Positions 18,842 to 27,362 of a stretch of DNA of 64,000 nt are shown one piece after another (position 1 is the stretch's first letter; each line of letters opens with the position of its first letter). This DNA comes from JAGVGT01 sp963807225 (GTDB lineage Bacteria; Desulfobacterota; Desulfobulbia; Desulfobulbales; JAGXFP01). The stretch is taken from NCBI GenBank assembly GCA_963807225.1, contig CAWEAD010000008.1, positions 620,001 through 684,000 on the forward strand, read 5' to 3'. The notes under the pieces were generated by a model that was not told the origin of the DNA, ran no database searches, and worked only from the letters and a program-made list of their open reading frames with translations. The position numbers and the translations under genes are program-made.

Positions 18842-20593
18842 ATGAAACCCATCAATACCATTCCCAGCCAGAAGGAACTGGAAAAGGAAATCGGCGAATA
18901 CCTGTCCCAGAAGTACGGCGCCCAAGTCAAGATAATCTCGACCGGACTATTCCCGGAGCCGGTCAAGGATGAAAAAAAGGAAGCGCCGGCGAGCCGGAAC
19001 GTTGACGAACGGGTCTTCAATTTCAGGCTCCGGCCCGAAGAACTGATCGCCTATCTCGACGAGTACGTGATTCGCCAGGACGATGCCAAGGCGGTATTGG
19101 CCACCAAGATCTGCACCCATTTCAACCGTATCGGCTACGCCCAGCAACACGGGAGCCTGGAACGGCGCGGGGTGGGGCAGGTCAAGGGCAACGTCTTACT
19201 GATCGGTCCCACCGGTGTCGGCAAGACCTTCCTGATCAAGTTGATTGCCCGGAAGCTGGGAGTACCGTTCGTCAAGGGGGATGCCACCAAGTTCAGCGAG
19301 ACCGGTTATGTCGGCGGCGACGTCGAAGACCTGGTCCGGGATCTGGTCCGCGAGGCCGACGGCGATATCGACAAGGCCCAGTACGGCATCATCTACCTGG
19401 ATGAGGTCGACAAGATCGCCGCCAGCCCCAATCGTCTGGGGCAGGATGTCTCCCGCACCGGGGTGCAGCGGGCTCTGCTCAAGCCCATGGAAGAGACCGA
19501 GGTCGATCTCAAGGTGGCCCACGACCCCATCGCCCAGCTCGAAGCGGTGGAATACTATCGGGCTCACGGCAAGCGTGAGAAGAGGGCGGTCAACACCAGG
19601 AACATCCTCTTTATCATGAGCGGCGCCTTCACCGGTTTGGAAGAAATAGTCCGCAAGCGGGTCGGCAAGCAGTCCATCGGCTTTGAGAGTACCGTGTCGT
19701 CGCGTAAGGCCGACGTCCGCTTCCTCAAACAGGCCCGGGCCGAGGATCTGATTGAGTTCGGTTTCGAGAGTGAGTTCGTCGGGCGCTTACCGGTGATTAC
19801 CGTTCTGGACGAACTATCAGAGGAAGATCTATATCAGGTTCTACTCAACCCCAACTGTTCGGTGGTGATGGGCAAGAAGCAGGACTTCCGGGCTTACGGC
19901 ATCAAGCTGGCTTTCGAAGATGAGGCCTTGCGCGAACTGGCCACCCTGGCCGCCCGGGAAAAAACCGGGGCCCGCGGTCTGTTGAGTGTCATGGAAAAAG
20001 TCATGCTGCCCTTCGAGAGAAAGTTGCCTTCGGTCGAGATCAACCACCTGGTAATCGATCGGGAGATGGTGATCAATCCCTGTCTCGAACTGGAGAAGTT
20101 ACTGACCGATGCCGACCTGATCCAGCGTCATCGCCAGCGTTATCTGGTGAAGAGCGACGAGGAGCTGGAGCGGCTGGTCGGATTTCTTGCACAGTCCCGG
20201 GCCGACTGCTTCCAGCGGAGGGAAATAACCGGTTCGCCTGAACGATTGCGTCTCCTGGCCCTCTTATGCCAGCACGAGAATCTTGATTCCCACGAAGCCT
20301 GTGAGCTGCTGGTCGAGCTGGTCGGCTACATCTGGGAGTGCGAGGATGATTTCAGCAACGACGATATCCTGATTTCCTTCTCGGAGGAGGCCATCGACCG
20401 CATTCTGACCCTGGCTCCGCGCAATCGCAAGATGGTGCGGGCCATCTGCGAAAAAGTGATCAAGACCTGCGATTACGGTCTGCGTCTATTGAGCCAGAAG
20501 AAGGATATCCACGAGGTGGTGGTCACCGCCGAGGGCGTGGATGATCCGGGGAAGTTCATCAACGAACTGGTGGAAAAGAGCTTTTTGGTGTAA
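18842..20593 (+). CDS. ClpX-like AAA+ ATPase with C-terminal extension
   Basis: 583 residues. The AAA+ core matches ClpX: Walker A GPTGVGKT (122-129), pore loop ETGYVGGDVED (154-162), Walker B YLDEVDKIA, arginine-finger region EFGFESEFVGRLPV and sensor 2 KTGARGL. The N-terminal zinc-binding domain of ClpX is missing and replaced by about 60 other residues. About 160 extra, mostly helical residues follow the normal ClpX end. The ClpP-docking tripeptide IGF is retained (279-281, in GKQSIGFES), so it could pair with ClpP; no clpP is nearby. It is probably a specialised unfoldase with altered substrate selection. Monocistronic. Confidence 0.85.
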   Translation: MKPINTIPSQKELEKEIGEYLSQKYGAQVKIISTGLFPEPVKDEKKEAPASRNVDERVFNFRLRPEELIAYLDEYVIRQDDAKAVLATKICTHFNRIGYAQQHGSLERRGVGQVKGNVLLIGPTGVGKTFLIKLIARKLGVPFVKGDATKFSETGYVGGDVEDLVRDLVREADGDIDKAQYGIIYLDEVDKIAASPNRLGQDVSRTGVQRALLKPMEETEVDLKVAHDPIAQLEAVEYYRAHGKREKRAVNTRNILFIMSGAFTGLEEIVRKRVGKQSIGFESTVSSRKADVRFLKQARAEDLIEFGFESEFVGRLPVITVLDELSEEDLYQVLLNPNCSVVMGKKQDFRAYGIKLAFEDEALRELATLAAREKTGARGLLSVMEKVMLPFERKLPSVEINHLVIDREMVINPCLELEKLLTDADLIQRHRQRYLVKSDEELERLVGFLAQSRADCFQRREITGSPERLRLLALLCQHENLDSHEACELLVELVGYIWECEDDFSNDDILISFSEEAIDRILTLAPRNRKMVRAICEKVIKTCDYGLRLLSQKKDIHEVVVTAEGVDDPGKFINELVEKSFLV

Positions 20594-20698
20594 CTATGAT
20601 GGCTAAGCAAAAAGTCCGATCTGCGAACTTTTGCTTGGCAGTCCCGTTTGCGAAATCATGAGTTACATTCAGATGCTTTCGAAAATATGATCGCTAAT

Positions 20699-20779
20699 GT
20701 CATTGCAAGCATTGCGAAGCAATCTATCTTTCGCTGCATCGGCCAAAGATTGCTTCGTCGCGATGCCCCTCGCAATGAC
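20699..20779. repeat. Palindromic interspersed repeat (81 bp)
   Basis: Ends GTCATTGC and GCAATGAC are perfect complements, with a second nested pair GCGAAGCAATCT / AGATTGCTTCGT. This is the widespread bacterial intergenic hairpin whose translation gives spurious peptides like SLRGA..RRSN and DCFA.LAMT. It lies between the ClpX-like gene and hemB. It is probably a non-autonomous mobile repeat. Confidence 0.8.
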
Positions 20780-20832
20780 CTGAATCGAGTTGTTTGATTA
20801 TAAAAAATCAGCCTAAACCTAAGGAGCCAGAC

Positions 20833-21807
20833 ATGATGTTCCCAGAATATCGTCCCCGCCGAATGCGGCAGAACAAGGTGTTTCGCGCCCTGGTCCGTGA
20901 GACCACCCTCTCCGCCGATCACCTGATTTATCCCCTCTTCGTTAAGCCCGGCAAGAAGGTCAAGGAGGAGATCAGCTCGATGCCCGGCGTCTTCCGGCTC
21001 TCGATCGACATGCTGGCGGCCGAGGCCAAGGAGTGCATGGAACTGGGGGTGAACAGCGTCATTCTCTTCGGCCTGCCCGAGAAGAAGGATCCCATGGGTT
21101 CCCAGGCCCATGCCAAGGACGGTATCATTCAGAAGGCGATTCGCGAGCTCAAGAATAAGGCCCCGGAAATGAACGTGATTACCGACGTCTGCCTCTGCGA
21201 GTACACCGATCACGGCCACTGCGGGGTGATCATCGACCAGCAGGTCGATAACGACGCCACCCTGGAGATTCTGGCGCACACCGCCTTGTCCCACGTCGAG
21301 GCCGGGGCCGATATGGTGGCCCCATCCGATATGATGGATGGTCGGGTCGCCGAGATCCGCGGCATGTTGGACGAAAACAATTACCACAACATCCCGATCA
21401 TGTCCTATGCGGTCAAATACGCCTCCTCCTTCTACGGTCCCTTCCGCGACGCCGCCGACGGCGCCCCGCAGTTCGGCGACCGGTGCGGCTACCAGATGGA
21501 CCCGGCCAACGTTCGCGAGGCCTTCCGCGAAGCTACCCTGGACGTGGAAGAGGGCGCCGACATCCTGATGGTCAAACCGGCGGTGGCCTATCTCGACATC
21601 ATCGCCAAAATGCGCGACGAGTTCGATCTGCCCATCGCCGCCTACCACGTCAGCGGCGAATACGCCATGATCAAGGCCGCCGCCGCCAACGGCTGGATCG
21701 ACGGCGACAAGGTGATGTACGAGACCCTGCTCTCCATCCGGAGGGCCGGGGCCGACATCATCCTCACATACAGTGCCAAGGACTGCGCCCGCTACCTGCG
21801 GCGCTGA
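20833..21807 (+). CDS. hemB: Delta-aminolevulinic acid dehydratase (porphobilinogen synthase)
   Basis: 324 residues. HemB joins two 5-aminolevulinate molecules to porphobilinogen in heme, siroheme and cobalamin synthesis. The catalytic lysines are in MSYAVKYAS and DILMVKPA. The metal site DVCLCEYTDHGHCG keeps all three cysteines, the zinc-type version rather than the magnesium-type one. The start ATG at 20833 is preceded by AAGGAG seven bases away; an upstream in-frame TTG at 20794 lies next to the interspersed repeat and is unlikely. The many cytochromes of this region need its product. A strong terminator follows. Confidence 0.96.
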   Translation: MMFPEYRPRRMRQNKVFRALVRETTLSADHLIYPLFVKPGKKVKEEISSMPGVFRLSIDMLAAEAKECMELGVNSVILFGLPEKKDPMGSQAHAKDGIIQKAIRELKNKAPEMNVITDVCLCEYTDHGHCGVIIDQQVDNDATLEILAHTALSHVEAGADMVAPSDMMDGRVAEIRGMLDENNYHNIPIMSYAVKYASSFYGPFRDAADGAPQFGDRCGYQMDPANVREAFREATLDVEEGADILMVKPAVAYLDIIAKMRDEFDLPIAAYHVSGEYAMIKAAAANGWIDGDKVMYETLLSIRRAGADIILTYSAKDCARYLRR

Positions 21808-21821
21808 TTCCCGCTTAAACA

Positions 21822-21876
21822 GCGGAAAGAAAACGGCCGGCTCCCCGAAAAAGGGAACCGGCCGTTTTCTTTCCGC
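21822..21876 (+). terminator. Strong terminator hairpin after hemB
   Basis: A 19-base perfect stem, GCGGAAAGAAAACGGCCGG pairing with its complement at 21858-21876, continues inward as CTCCC/GGGAA. The A-rich left and T-rich right arm (TTTTCTTT) make it usable in both directions. Confidence 0.88.
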
Positions 21877-21967
21877 CTTGAATTATCGCTGCCTCAGCCG
21901 ATCGCACCGCTGTCGCGGAAATATCCGCTTTCGCGGACCACCAGGGTTTTCCGGGTTCGTCGTCCGG

Positions 21968-22312
21968 TTATCCTGCTTCCTGCCCCAGACTGTGTCTTAC
22001 GCAGTAACGGGTAGCGGGTAAGGCCCGCAGACGCTCAACGGGGATGGCTTTGCCGCAATCTTCACAAATGCCGTATGTGCCCTCGTCGATCTTGCTCAAG
22101 GCCCGATCGATTTCTTCGACCTGGACTAGTCCCTGCTGGTCCAACTGGTCATAAGGTTCGTCCATTTCAGCATTCTGACCCCTCTCAACAATCTCGCTTT
22201 CGGGTTCACTGAGCGCCTGTCTGTTTTCTCCCAGATTCTGCCGACGCTCAACTATCTCCCGCCGCAGAGTCCAGAGTTCCGATTTCAACTGTTTCAGGTC
22301 ATTTTCGGTCAT
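21968..22312 (-). CDS. DksA/TraR-family zinc-finger protein
   Basis: 114 residues: an N-terminal coiled-coil (LKQLKSELWTLRREIVERRQ), an acidic linker, then YGICEDCGKAIPVERLRALPATRYCVRH. The finger is CXXC followed by CXXH, so one of the usual four cysteines is a histidine. DksA-type proteins bind the RNA polymerase secondary channel and adjust promoter response to stress; short TraR-like members do this too. No ppGpp-related residue can be judged by eye. It stands alone, convergent with hemB. Confidence 0.85.
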   Translation of the reverse strand: MTENDLKQLKSELWTLRREIVERRQNLGENRQALSEPESEIVERGQNAEMDEPYDQLDQQGLVQVEEIDRALSKIDEGTYGICEDCGKAIPVERLRALPATRYCVRHSLGQEAG

Positions 22313-23342
22313 AGCGGTTGTCCTTTGTTAGCCTTATTGATTTAAATTCCCGTCCCTCTATACAATATGCACAAGTGCGAGTACGGCATTAAAGGCAAGT
22401 GATCAAATTATAGCCCTAGAGTTATCTCCGCAGACCATGCCGACCTCCAGTCGCCTGCCTTGACCGGGCGTTCCAGCAGAATGATGCCGCGCCCGTAAAA
22501 TTAGGTGGACATTGGCTGCAAGACTGGTGTTCATTGCAGCCGGAATGCACCGTCGGCGCTCTTACTCGGTGTTTTATTTAATGTCTTCGGAATCGGAGGC
22601 TGGAGTCAAGCAAATCTCGGCTGACGGTTACGGTTGAGTACTGTGGGATGTATATAAGAGTCATTCGTACGCGGATGACCATCCCGGCAGGGACTTGCAC
22701 CATGCAATATACGCCGAGCTTTGCGTGTTGTGATAACGTATGAAATCAGGGGCGATAGGCCGCAGGACCAGCAGACCCGCTTGATCCCACTTATTAGGTT
22801 TGGGGTTGAGGCTTTTCACTTATCACGGTATTCGGTTAGGAATATGAAAATAAAACTAAATTACAAGCCAATTCAAAAGCCGGTTTTATAGACCAAGTGC
22901 TTGAAGTTATGCGATATAATGCATTGTGCATAAAAGATCGGACAATCTTGCTGCCAATGGATTTCACGCTACATCCATCACTTTGGCGGCAAGACCCATC
23001 CGCGCTTGCTGTACGACAATGGGGCCTGACCAAGCCAATCATTTGAAATCGCTTGGCATCTGGCCCAAATATACCTGTTTGTTTGGCTCAGAATGCCCTT
23101 TATACAGTCAAAAAGAGACTATAAGACGATCCAGGTTCTCTAAGGGTGGATAACGTATCAATCTCGTCGGTTTCACAATTATTGGCCCAAGGTAGAATGG
23201 ATCCTCCGGCGGACTCGGGTGATTGCCAAATTAGGAGGTGCCTGTGATGAGCAATTGTTAAGCAAAGGCCGATCTTATTTTCGTGGAGAAAATCTGGTAA
23301 AAAATATAAATTTTCCGGCAAAAGAAATAAAGGGCGCAAATA
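22313..23342. other. 1-kb region without a recognisable gene
   Basis: No open frame here has a ribosome-binding site plus a recognisable family. The left half (to about 22800) has coding-like base composition with stops in all frames and could be a decayed gene, but I cannot name it. The right half is AT-rich. The promoter of the DksA/TraR gene (leftward) and of the DUF202 gene (rightward) must lie at its edges. Confidence 0.5.
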
Positions 23343-23750
23343 ATGAATGAGATGAAGGATAGTCACGCGGATCGGGAACTTTTGGCCAAACACCTGGTTT
23401 ATTTTGCCGCCGAGCGCACATTGATGGCCTGGATACGCGCGGCTCTTGGGTTGATGGCGCTTGGTTTCGTAATCGATCGTTTCGGTCTCGTCTTGCGGCA
23501 GGTCCTGCCCGAAGCTCGGAACGCCATGCTGCCTTCTTCCTTTTCGTTTGGGGTTGGGGCTTTTCTGGTCGGGATTGGAGCCTTGATGGCGATAGTGGGC
23601 GCGGTCCGATATATGCGCTATGCGATCCGTTATCATCGAGACGGTGATACCGATCCCGGCCATGGATTGGTGCCGGCCATCGTATTCATCGTCTTGGTGG
23701 CGATTGCCGGGGGCGTTATCATGGCGTTTTTGCTTGAGGCGATCGGTTGA
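23343..23750 (+). CDS. DUF202 (YidH-like) small membrane protein
   Basis: 135 residues with the DUF202 signature: AAERTLMAWIRAALGLMALGFVIDRFGL in the first membrane segment, then two more hydrophobic helices (FGVGAFLVGIGALMAIVGAVRYM and LVPAIVFIVLVAIAGGVIM). Function unknown; related YidH/YidG proteins are inner-membrane proteins. It stands alone in an accessory stretch with a broken glycosidase and an HIT protein. Confidence 0.85.
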   Translation: MNEMKDSHADRELLAKHLVYFAAERTLMAWIRAALGLMALGFVIDRFGLVLRQVLPEARNAMLPSSFSFGVGAFLVGIGALMAIVGAVRYMRYAIRYHRDGDTDPGHGLVPAIVFIVLVAIAGGVIMAFLLEAIG

Positions 23751-23967
23751 AGCCTCTTTTGGCTGCCCCAATTTTGACCGATTGAGATGCAGAATTCTTT
23801 TGCTTAGATAAAAAAAGGAAGCAAGAAACATTCTTATACCGATCAAGTCGTTTCAACTGGTGCGTTAGTACGGCTGTTATTCGAACCAGGGACGAGGGGA
23901 GAAGGAGAAAGCCGAAGATCTGCGTAAGGGCGATCTTTGATCATCATAAAAGAAATGGAGGCAACCG

Positions 23968-24300
23968 ATGGCTTCCGATTCCTATCCCCCCCCTCAGCGA
24001 TTACGGTTACATTGCGGACTGTCATTCGGCGGCCCTGATCTCGCGCCAAGGTTCCATCAACTGGTGCTGCCGCCACCACCTCCCTGCCCGAAGCGCCCGG
24101 CGGCAGCAGAAACTGGGATTATCGATTCACCTGGATCCGCGACTCGGCTTTTTCGGTCAGATCGCTCTTTGAGCTGGGTTTCGACAAGGAAGCCGACGGC
24201 TTCAGGCGATTTATCGGGCGGAGCTCCGCCGGCAGCGCCGAAGAACTGCAGATCCTCTTCGGCCTCGGCGGTAGACTGATCAAATTGTCATGCAAATAAG
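23968..24300 (+). pseudogene. GH15 glucoamylase/trehalase remnant with internal deletion
   Basis: The 5' part, after dropping one base from the C8 run at about 23986-23993, reads YPPLSDYGYIADCHSAAL then SRQGSINWCC, the N-terminus of bacterial GH15 proteins. It then jumps within a few bases (near 24070) to ATTSLPEAPGGSRNWDYRFT, DSAFSVRSLFELGFDKEADG and FIGRSSAGSAEELQILFGLGG. That segment normally begins about 200 residues later and holds the first catalytic-domain block. The frame ends at TAA 24298-24300, so the glutamates of the active site are missing. It is a gutted glycosidase gene. Confidence 0.75.
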
Positions 24301-24560
24301 AAACTCAAGGCGGAATTCCGGGCGTTTTGCTGTTGGCTGAGGGTGGATGTCGAAGTACTCGCAGGCGCCGTAGTATCCAGGAATGGCAGTTCAGGGAAAT
24401 ATGGCATTGCTTAAATCTTGAATGGCTTGCCGTTGCCGTGGTAATCTTTTTGCGAGTCGCGACAAGCCCGTTTAGACATTCCCTGCCTTTTGCAACATGT
24501 GTTCGATTGCGGCAGTGAACAGCGGTCCCTCTCTACTTTTTAATTCTGGTCAAAAATGAA

Positions 24561-25034
24561 ATGTTTAAACTTATAACCGTAAGTGTGCTCTCTCTCATAG
24601 TAGGCTTTTTGTTAGGAGCGGCGGCGATCCATCGGTCAATGCCCAATACGCCGTGGCGTTTGCCGCCGGTCAGGAATCCATGGAACCCGAAGGACATCAT
24701 GGGCCTCATCGGATCGATTGGGATCCGGAACCTTGCCGGACACTTGGAAAACGTGCCTTCCGTCGTTTTGGAGACGGACAGAACCTTCGCATTAGAAATT
24801 CCAGAGGCCAAGAACAAGATCCATTACGTCATCGTTCCTAAAAAGGACATCCACGATATCAGCCAGATTTCAGCGGAGGATACGCCCTATTTGATCGATG
24901 TTTTTCAGGTGGCGCGCCAACTTATTGAGAAGAGAGACTTGTACAACTTTGAGATATCTACGAATGGTCCCGGCAGGCAAAAAGTGGGCTATCTGCATTT
25001 TCATTTGATCGGTAAAAGTCGGCCAATTCAGTAG
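24561..25034 (+). CDS. Membrane-anchored HIT-like protein
   Basis: 157 residues. An N-terminal hydrophobic anchor (LITVSVLSLIVGFLLGAAAIH) leads to a soluble domain with the HIT pattern: FALEIPEAKNKIHYVIVPKKDIHDISQI, a helix YLIDVFQVARQLIEK and the closing GRQKVGYLHFHLIGK. In HIT hydrolases the closing motif is HxHxH. Here the first His is a Tyr, while the middle (nucleophile) and last His remain. A periplasmic or membrane-side nucleotidyl or phospho-hydrolase is plausible; the substrate is unknown. Confidence 0.65.
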   Translation: MFKLITVSVLSLIVGFLLGAAAIHRSMPNTPWRLPPVRNPWNPKDIMGLIGSIGIRNLAGHLENVPSVVLETDRTFALEIPEAKNKIHYVIVPKKDIHDISQISAEDTPYLIDVFQVARQLIEKRDLYNFEISTNGPGRQKVGYLHFHLIGKSRPIQ

Positions 25035-25318
25035 GGGTTAGATCTAGGTGCGGCTTTCATACTTTTCCAGAGCAGCGATGGTTCCCGGCTCCTGCCATTC
25101 TGAAAACTTTTTCCCCTGCTGAGAAAAGAAATTTTACCGATAAGATCGGCCATTTCCTGAATGAGGCCCATGGGTCATCTCGCAGTATGAGGATGGGGAT
25201 GTTGCCGATTCTGCTCTGATTCGCGTCTCACCCTCGACAGGCTCACTGGCCGAAATTCGATGGTAACCAGATAGTCTTAGAAACCGGGATGATCAATAAA
25301 TCCGGCCCTGAAGTGCCA

Positions 25319-27019
25319 TTAAAACACCGGACATTTCAGGGTTAGATCGGCTCTGGACCAGGAACGTTGAAAGCGTTTTTCGGTATCGGCTATCTGCTCG
25401 GTTTTTCCCTGCAGCCTGAGGCTTTCGGCCAGGCCGAAAAGTGACCAGGGGTTTTCGGTGTTCTTCTCCAGGTCCCGGCGGAAAACTCCTTCCGCTTCCT
25501 CATTCTTGCCTTGATCGAGAAAAACCGCGCCCAGGGCCTGGCGGACCGGGAAATACCAGGGAGGCGGCTCGTCGAAGGGGAGTTGGTCTTCCAGTGACAC
25601 GGCCCGGGTCAGGTGGTCGACGGCCTGGTCGCCCTGATCGATGGCGGCGGCCAGTTCGCCGGTCAGTACTTCGGTGGCGATGGCCAGCAGATCGGAAGCC
25701 TTGTTGATATCCCAGATCTTTACTTCTGCAAGTCCTTTGTCGCGGGTGATTTTCTCCAGAGCGGTCAATTCTTCCTGTGCTTCTGCGGTGCTGCCGGTGC
25801 GGAGCCGGGCCAACCCCCGGGCGTAATGGTACATGCCCAGCGGGTAGAGCAGATCCGACGGTGGAGCGGGGAGAGTGAGGATTTCGTGCCATTGGCCGAA
25901 GCGGGCCAGGACGTAATAGAGGGACAGGTAGAAGTGCTGCAGGGTGCCGCCGCCCGGTCCTCGCATTTCATCGAGATTGATGCCGGCGGCCAGGTCGTGG
26001 GCGACTCGGATTGCTTCTTTGCTGCGGCCCTCCATCATATAACTGGCCAGGAGATAGTGTTTGACGTGCGGCACGTAGCCGGTCTGGTAGAGACCTCTGG
26101 TGGCGAAGGAGGAGGCGAGCAGGTTGTCCACGGCAATAGCCCGTTCATCGGCCTGGCTGCTGGCGTGATAAAAACCGACGGCATAATAGGCGTGGGCGGC
26201 CATGTGGACCAGATGTCCGGAGGCCGGGGCCAGGGTGCTGATCAGGTCGGCGCTCTTAATCGTCACCTCCGGGGTCGGCGAGTTTTCCATCAAATGGATA
26301 TAGAGATGGTGGCCGTGCGGATTTTCGGGGAAGGTCCCGATCACTTTTTCCAGCACCTTTCTGATTTGCGGGGTCCAGGGTTGGGGTGAACCGTCCGCCA
26401 TCCAGTAGTCCCAGGGATGCAGGTCCATCAAGGCTTCGGCATAGAGTACCGCGATATCCGGATCATTGGGGAAGCGGTCGTACGCCCCTTGCATCGCCCG
26501 GGCGAAGGCCTGGTCCAAAGCGGCGCGATCCGCCACCGGAACGGGGGCATAGCGTTGGAACAGGGCGGTAATCAGGGCGCTTTCCTTGGGAGAGATCTGG
26601 CTGGAGAGGGCCAGGGCTTTGCGGGCCATTTCATAGGCCCGGGGGGCCATGGCCGGGTCCATCGGGGCATTGATATTGGGACCCAGAACAAAGGCCACAC
26701 CCCAGTAGGCCATGGCACAGTCCGGATCCTCCTTCGCCGCTTCCAGAAAGGAAACTTCGGCGTCGGCATGGTCAAAGCCGTAGGCCAGCACCAGACCCTG
26801 ATTGAAGTAGGCTTGGGCCTCGGCATTTTTGGTAGTCACCGGAAAGTTGTGCACCAGTAAGCCGGGAAGGAGCGGGATCGTCCGGGCTGCATCATTTTCC
26901 GAATTGGCTCCGCCGCTGTTTCCATGGGCCAGAACGGTATCGCTCGATCCGAATTCCCCGAGCAGGAGGACGATTAAAAACAAGGTCAAGACCTGAAAGA
27001 GAGGCTGTACTTTGCGCAT
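25319..27019 (-). CDS. Exported tetratricopeptide-repeat protein
   Basis: 566 residues with a Sec signal (VLTLFLIVLLLGEFG..VLAHG). The body has helical TPR-type repeats: AQAYFNQGLVLAYGFDHADAE, EDPDCAMAYWGVAFVLGP, PNDPDIAVLYAEALMDL, and a C-terminal pair ALGAVFLDQGKNEEAEGVFRR and NPWSLFGLAESLRLQG. Conserved HPWDYW and HHLYIHLMENS blocks mark a known family of uncharacterised exported TPR proteins. It is probably a periplasmic scaffold. It is transcribed divergently from the sigma54 activator gene, sharing a 343-base gap. Confidence 0.75.
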   Translation of the reverse strand: MRKVQPLFQVLTLFLIVLLLGEFGSSDTVLAHGNSGGANSENDAARTIPLLPGLLVHNFPVTTKNAEAQAYFNQGLVLAYGFDHADAEVSFLEAAKEDPDCAMAYWGVAFVLGPNINAPMDPAMAPRAYEMARKALALSSQISPKESALITALFQRYAPVPVADRAALDQAFARAMQGAYDRFPNDPDIAVLYAEALMDLHPWDYWMADGSPQPWTPQIRKVLEKVIGTFPENPHGHHLYIHLMENSPTPEVTIKSADLISTLAPASGHLVHMAAHAYYAVGFYHASSQADERAIAVDNLLASSFATRGLYQTGYVPHVKHYLLASYMMEGRSKEAIRVAHDLAAGINLDEMRGPGGGTLQHFYLSLYYVLARFGQWHEILTLPAPPSDLLYPLGMYHYARGLARLRTGSTAEAQEELTALEKITRDKGLAEVKIWDINKASDLLAIATEVLTGELAAAIDQGDQAVDHLTRAVSLEDQLPFDEPPPWYFPVRQALGAVFLDQGKNEEAEGVFRRDLEKNTENPWSLFGLAESLRLQGKTEQIADTEKRFQRSWSRADLTLKCPVF

Positions 27020-27241
27020 GGGGTGTTTCCTCCCAATATTTATTGAGTCTTCAGCCTTTCCCTACCGTAGCGACTGAATCGTCTTTTGCGTATTATATTA
27101 TTATTCTTCCGCCACAGTATGGAATTTACTTTTCTTCCGGCTGTTTCCCACCGATTTTTTGTGGATCGAACGCACCATTAATCGGATTTTGCATTTCCGG
27201 TTTAAGATAAGTTACAATCTGTTAGTTATGCTACAGTTGTG

Positions 27242-27259
27242 CGGCATGGATGTTGCATT
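27242..27259 (+). promoter_or_regulatory. Candidate sigma54 promoter of the activator gene
   Basis: CGGCATGGATGTTGCATTT has GG (27243-27244) and GC (27255-27256) exactly 10 bases apart, with TTGCATTT at the -12 side, close to the TGGCAC-N5-TTGCA consensus (only the leading T is off). The start point would be near 27268, about 95 bases before the activator start. This suggests the regulator may control itself. Confidence 0.6.
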
Positions 27260-27362
27260 TTCAAGCTGGTGAATGTTTCAAACCCAGCCGCTGATGATGA
27301 ATTTGCTGACAGGTGGCACGGAGATGGTCCGAAAGGTTGGGTAACTGCCAAAGGAGCAGACC

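Noticed and set aside
20656..21648. Minus-strand open frame over hemB
   Set aside because: Its upstream part translates the palindromic repeat and the rest mirrors hemB.
22640..22790. Possible decayed coding sequence
   Set aside because: Stops in all frames and no family recognised; kept only as a note in the intergenic entry.
23860..23900. tRNA-like GGTTCGAA word on the minus strand
   Set aside because: No acceptor, D or anticodon stems can be drawn around it.
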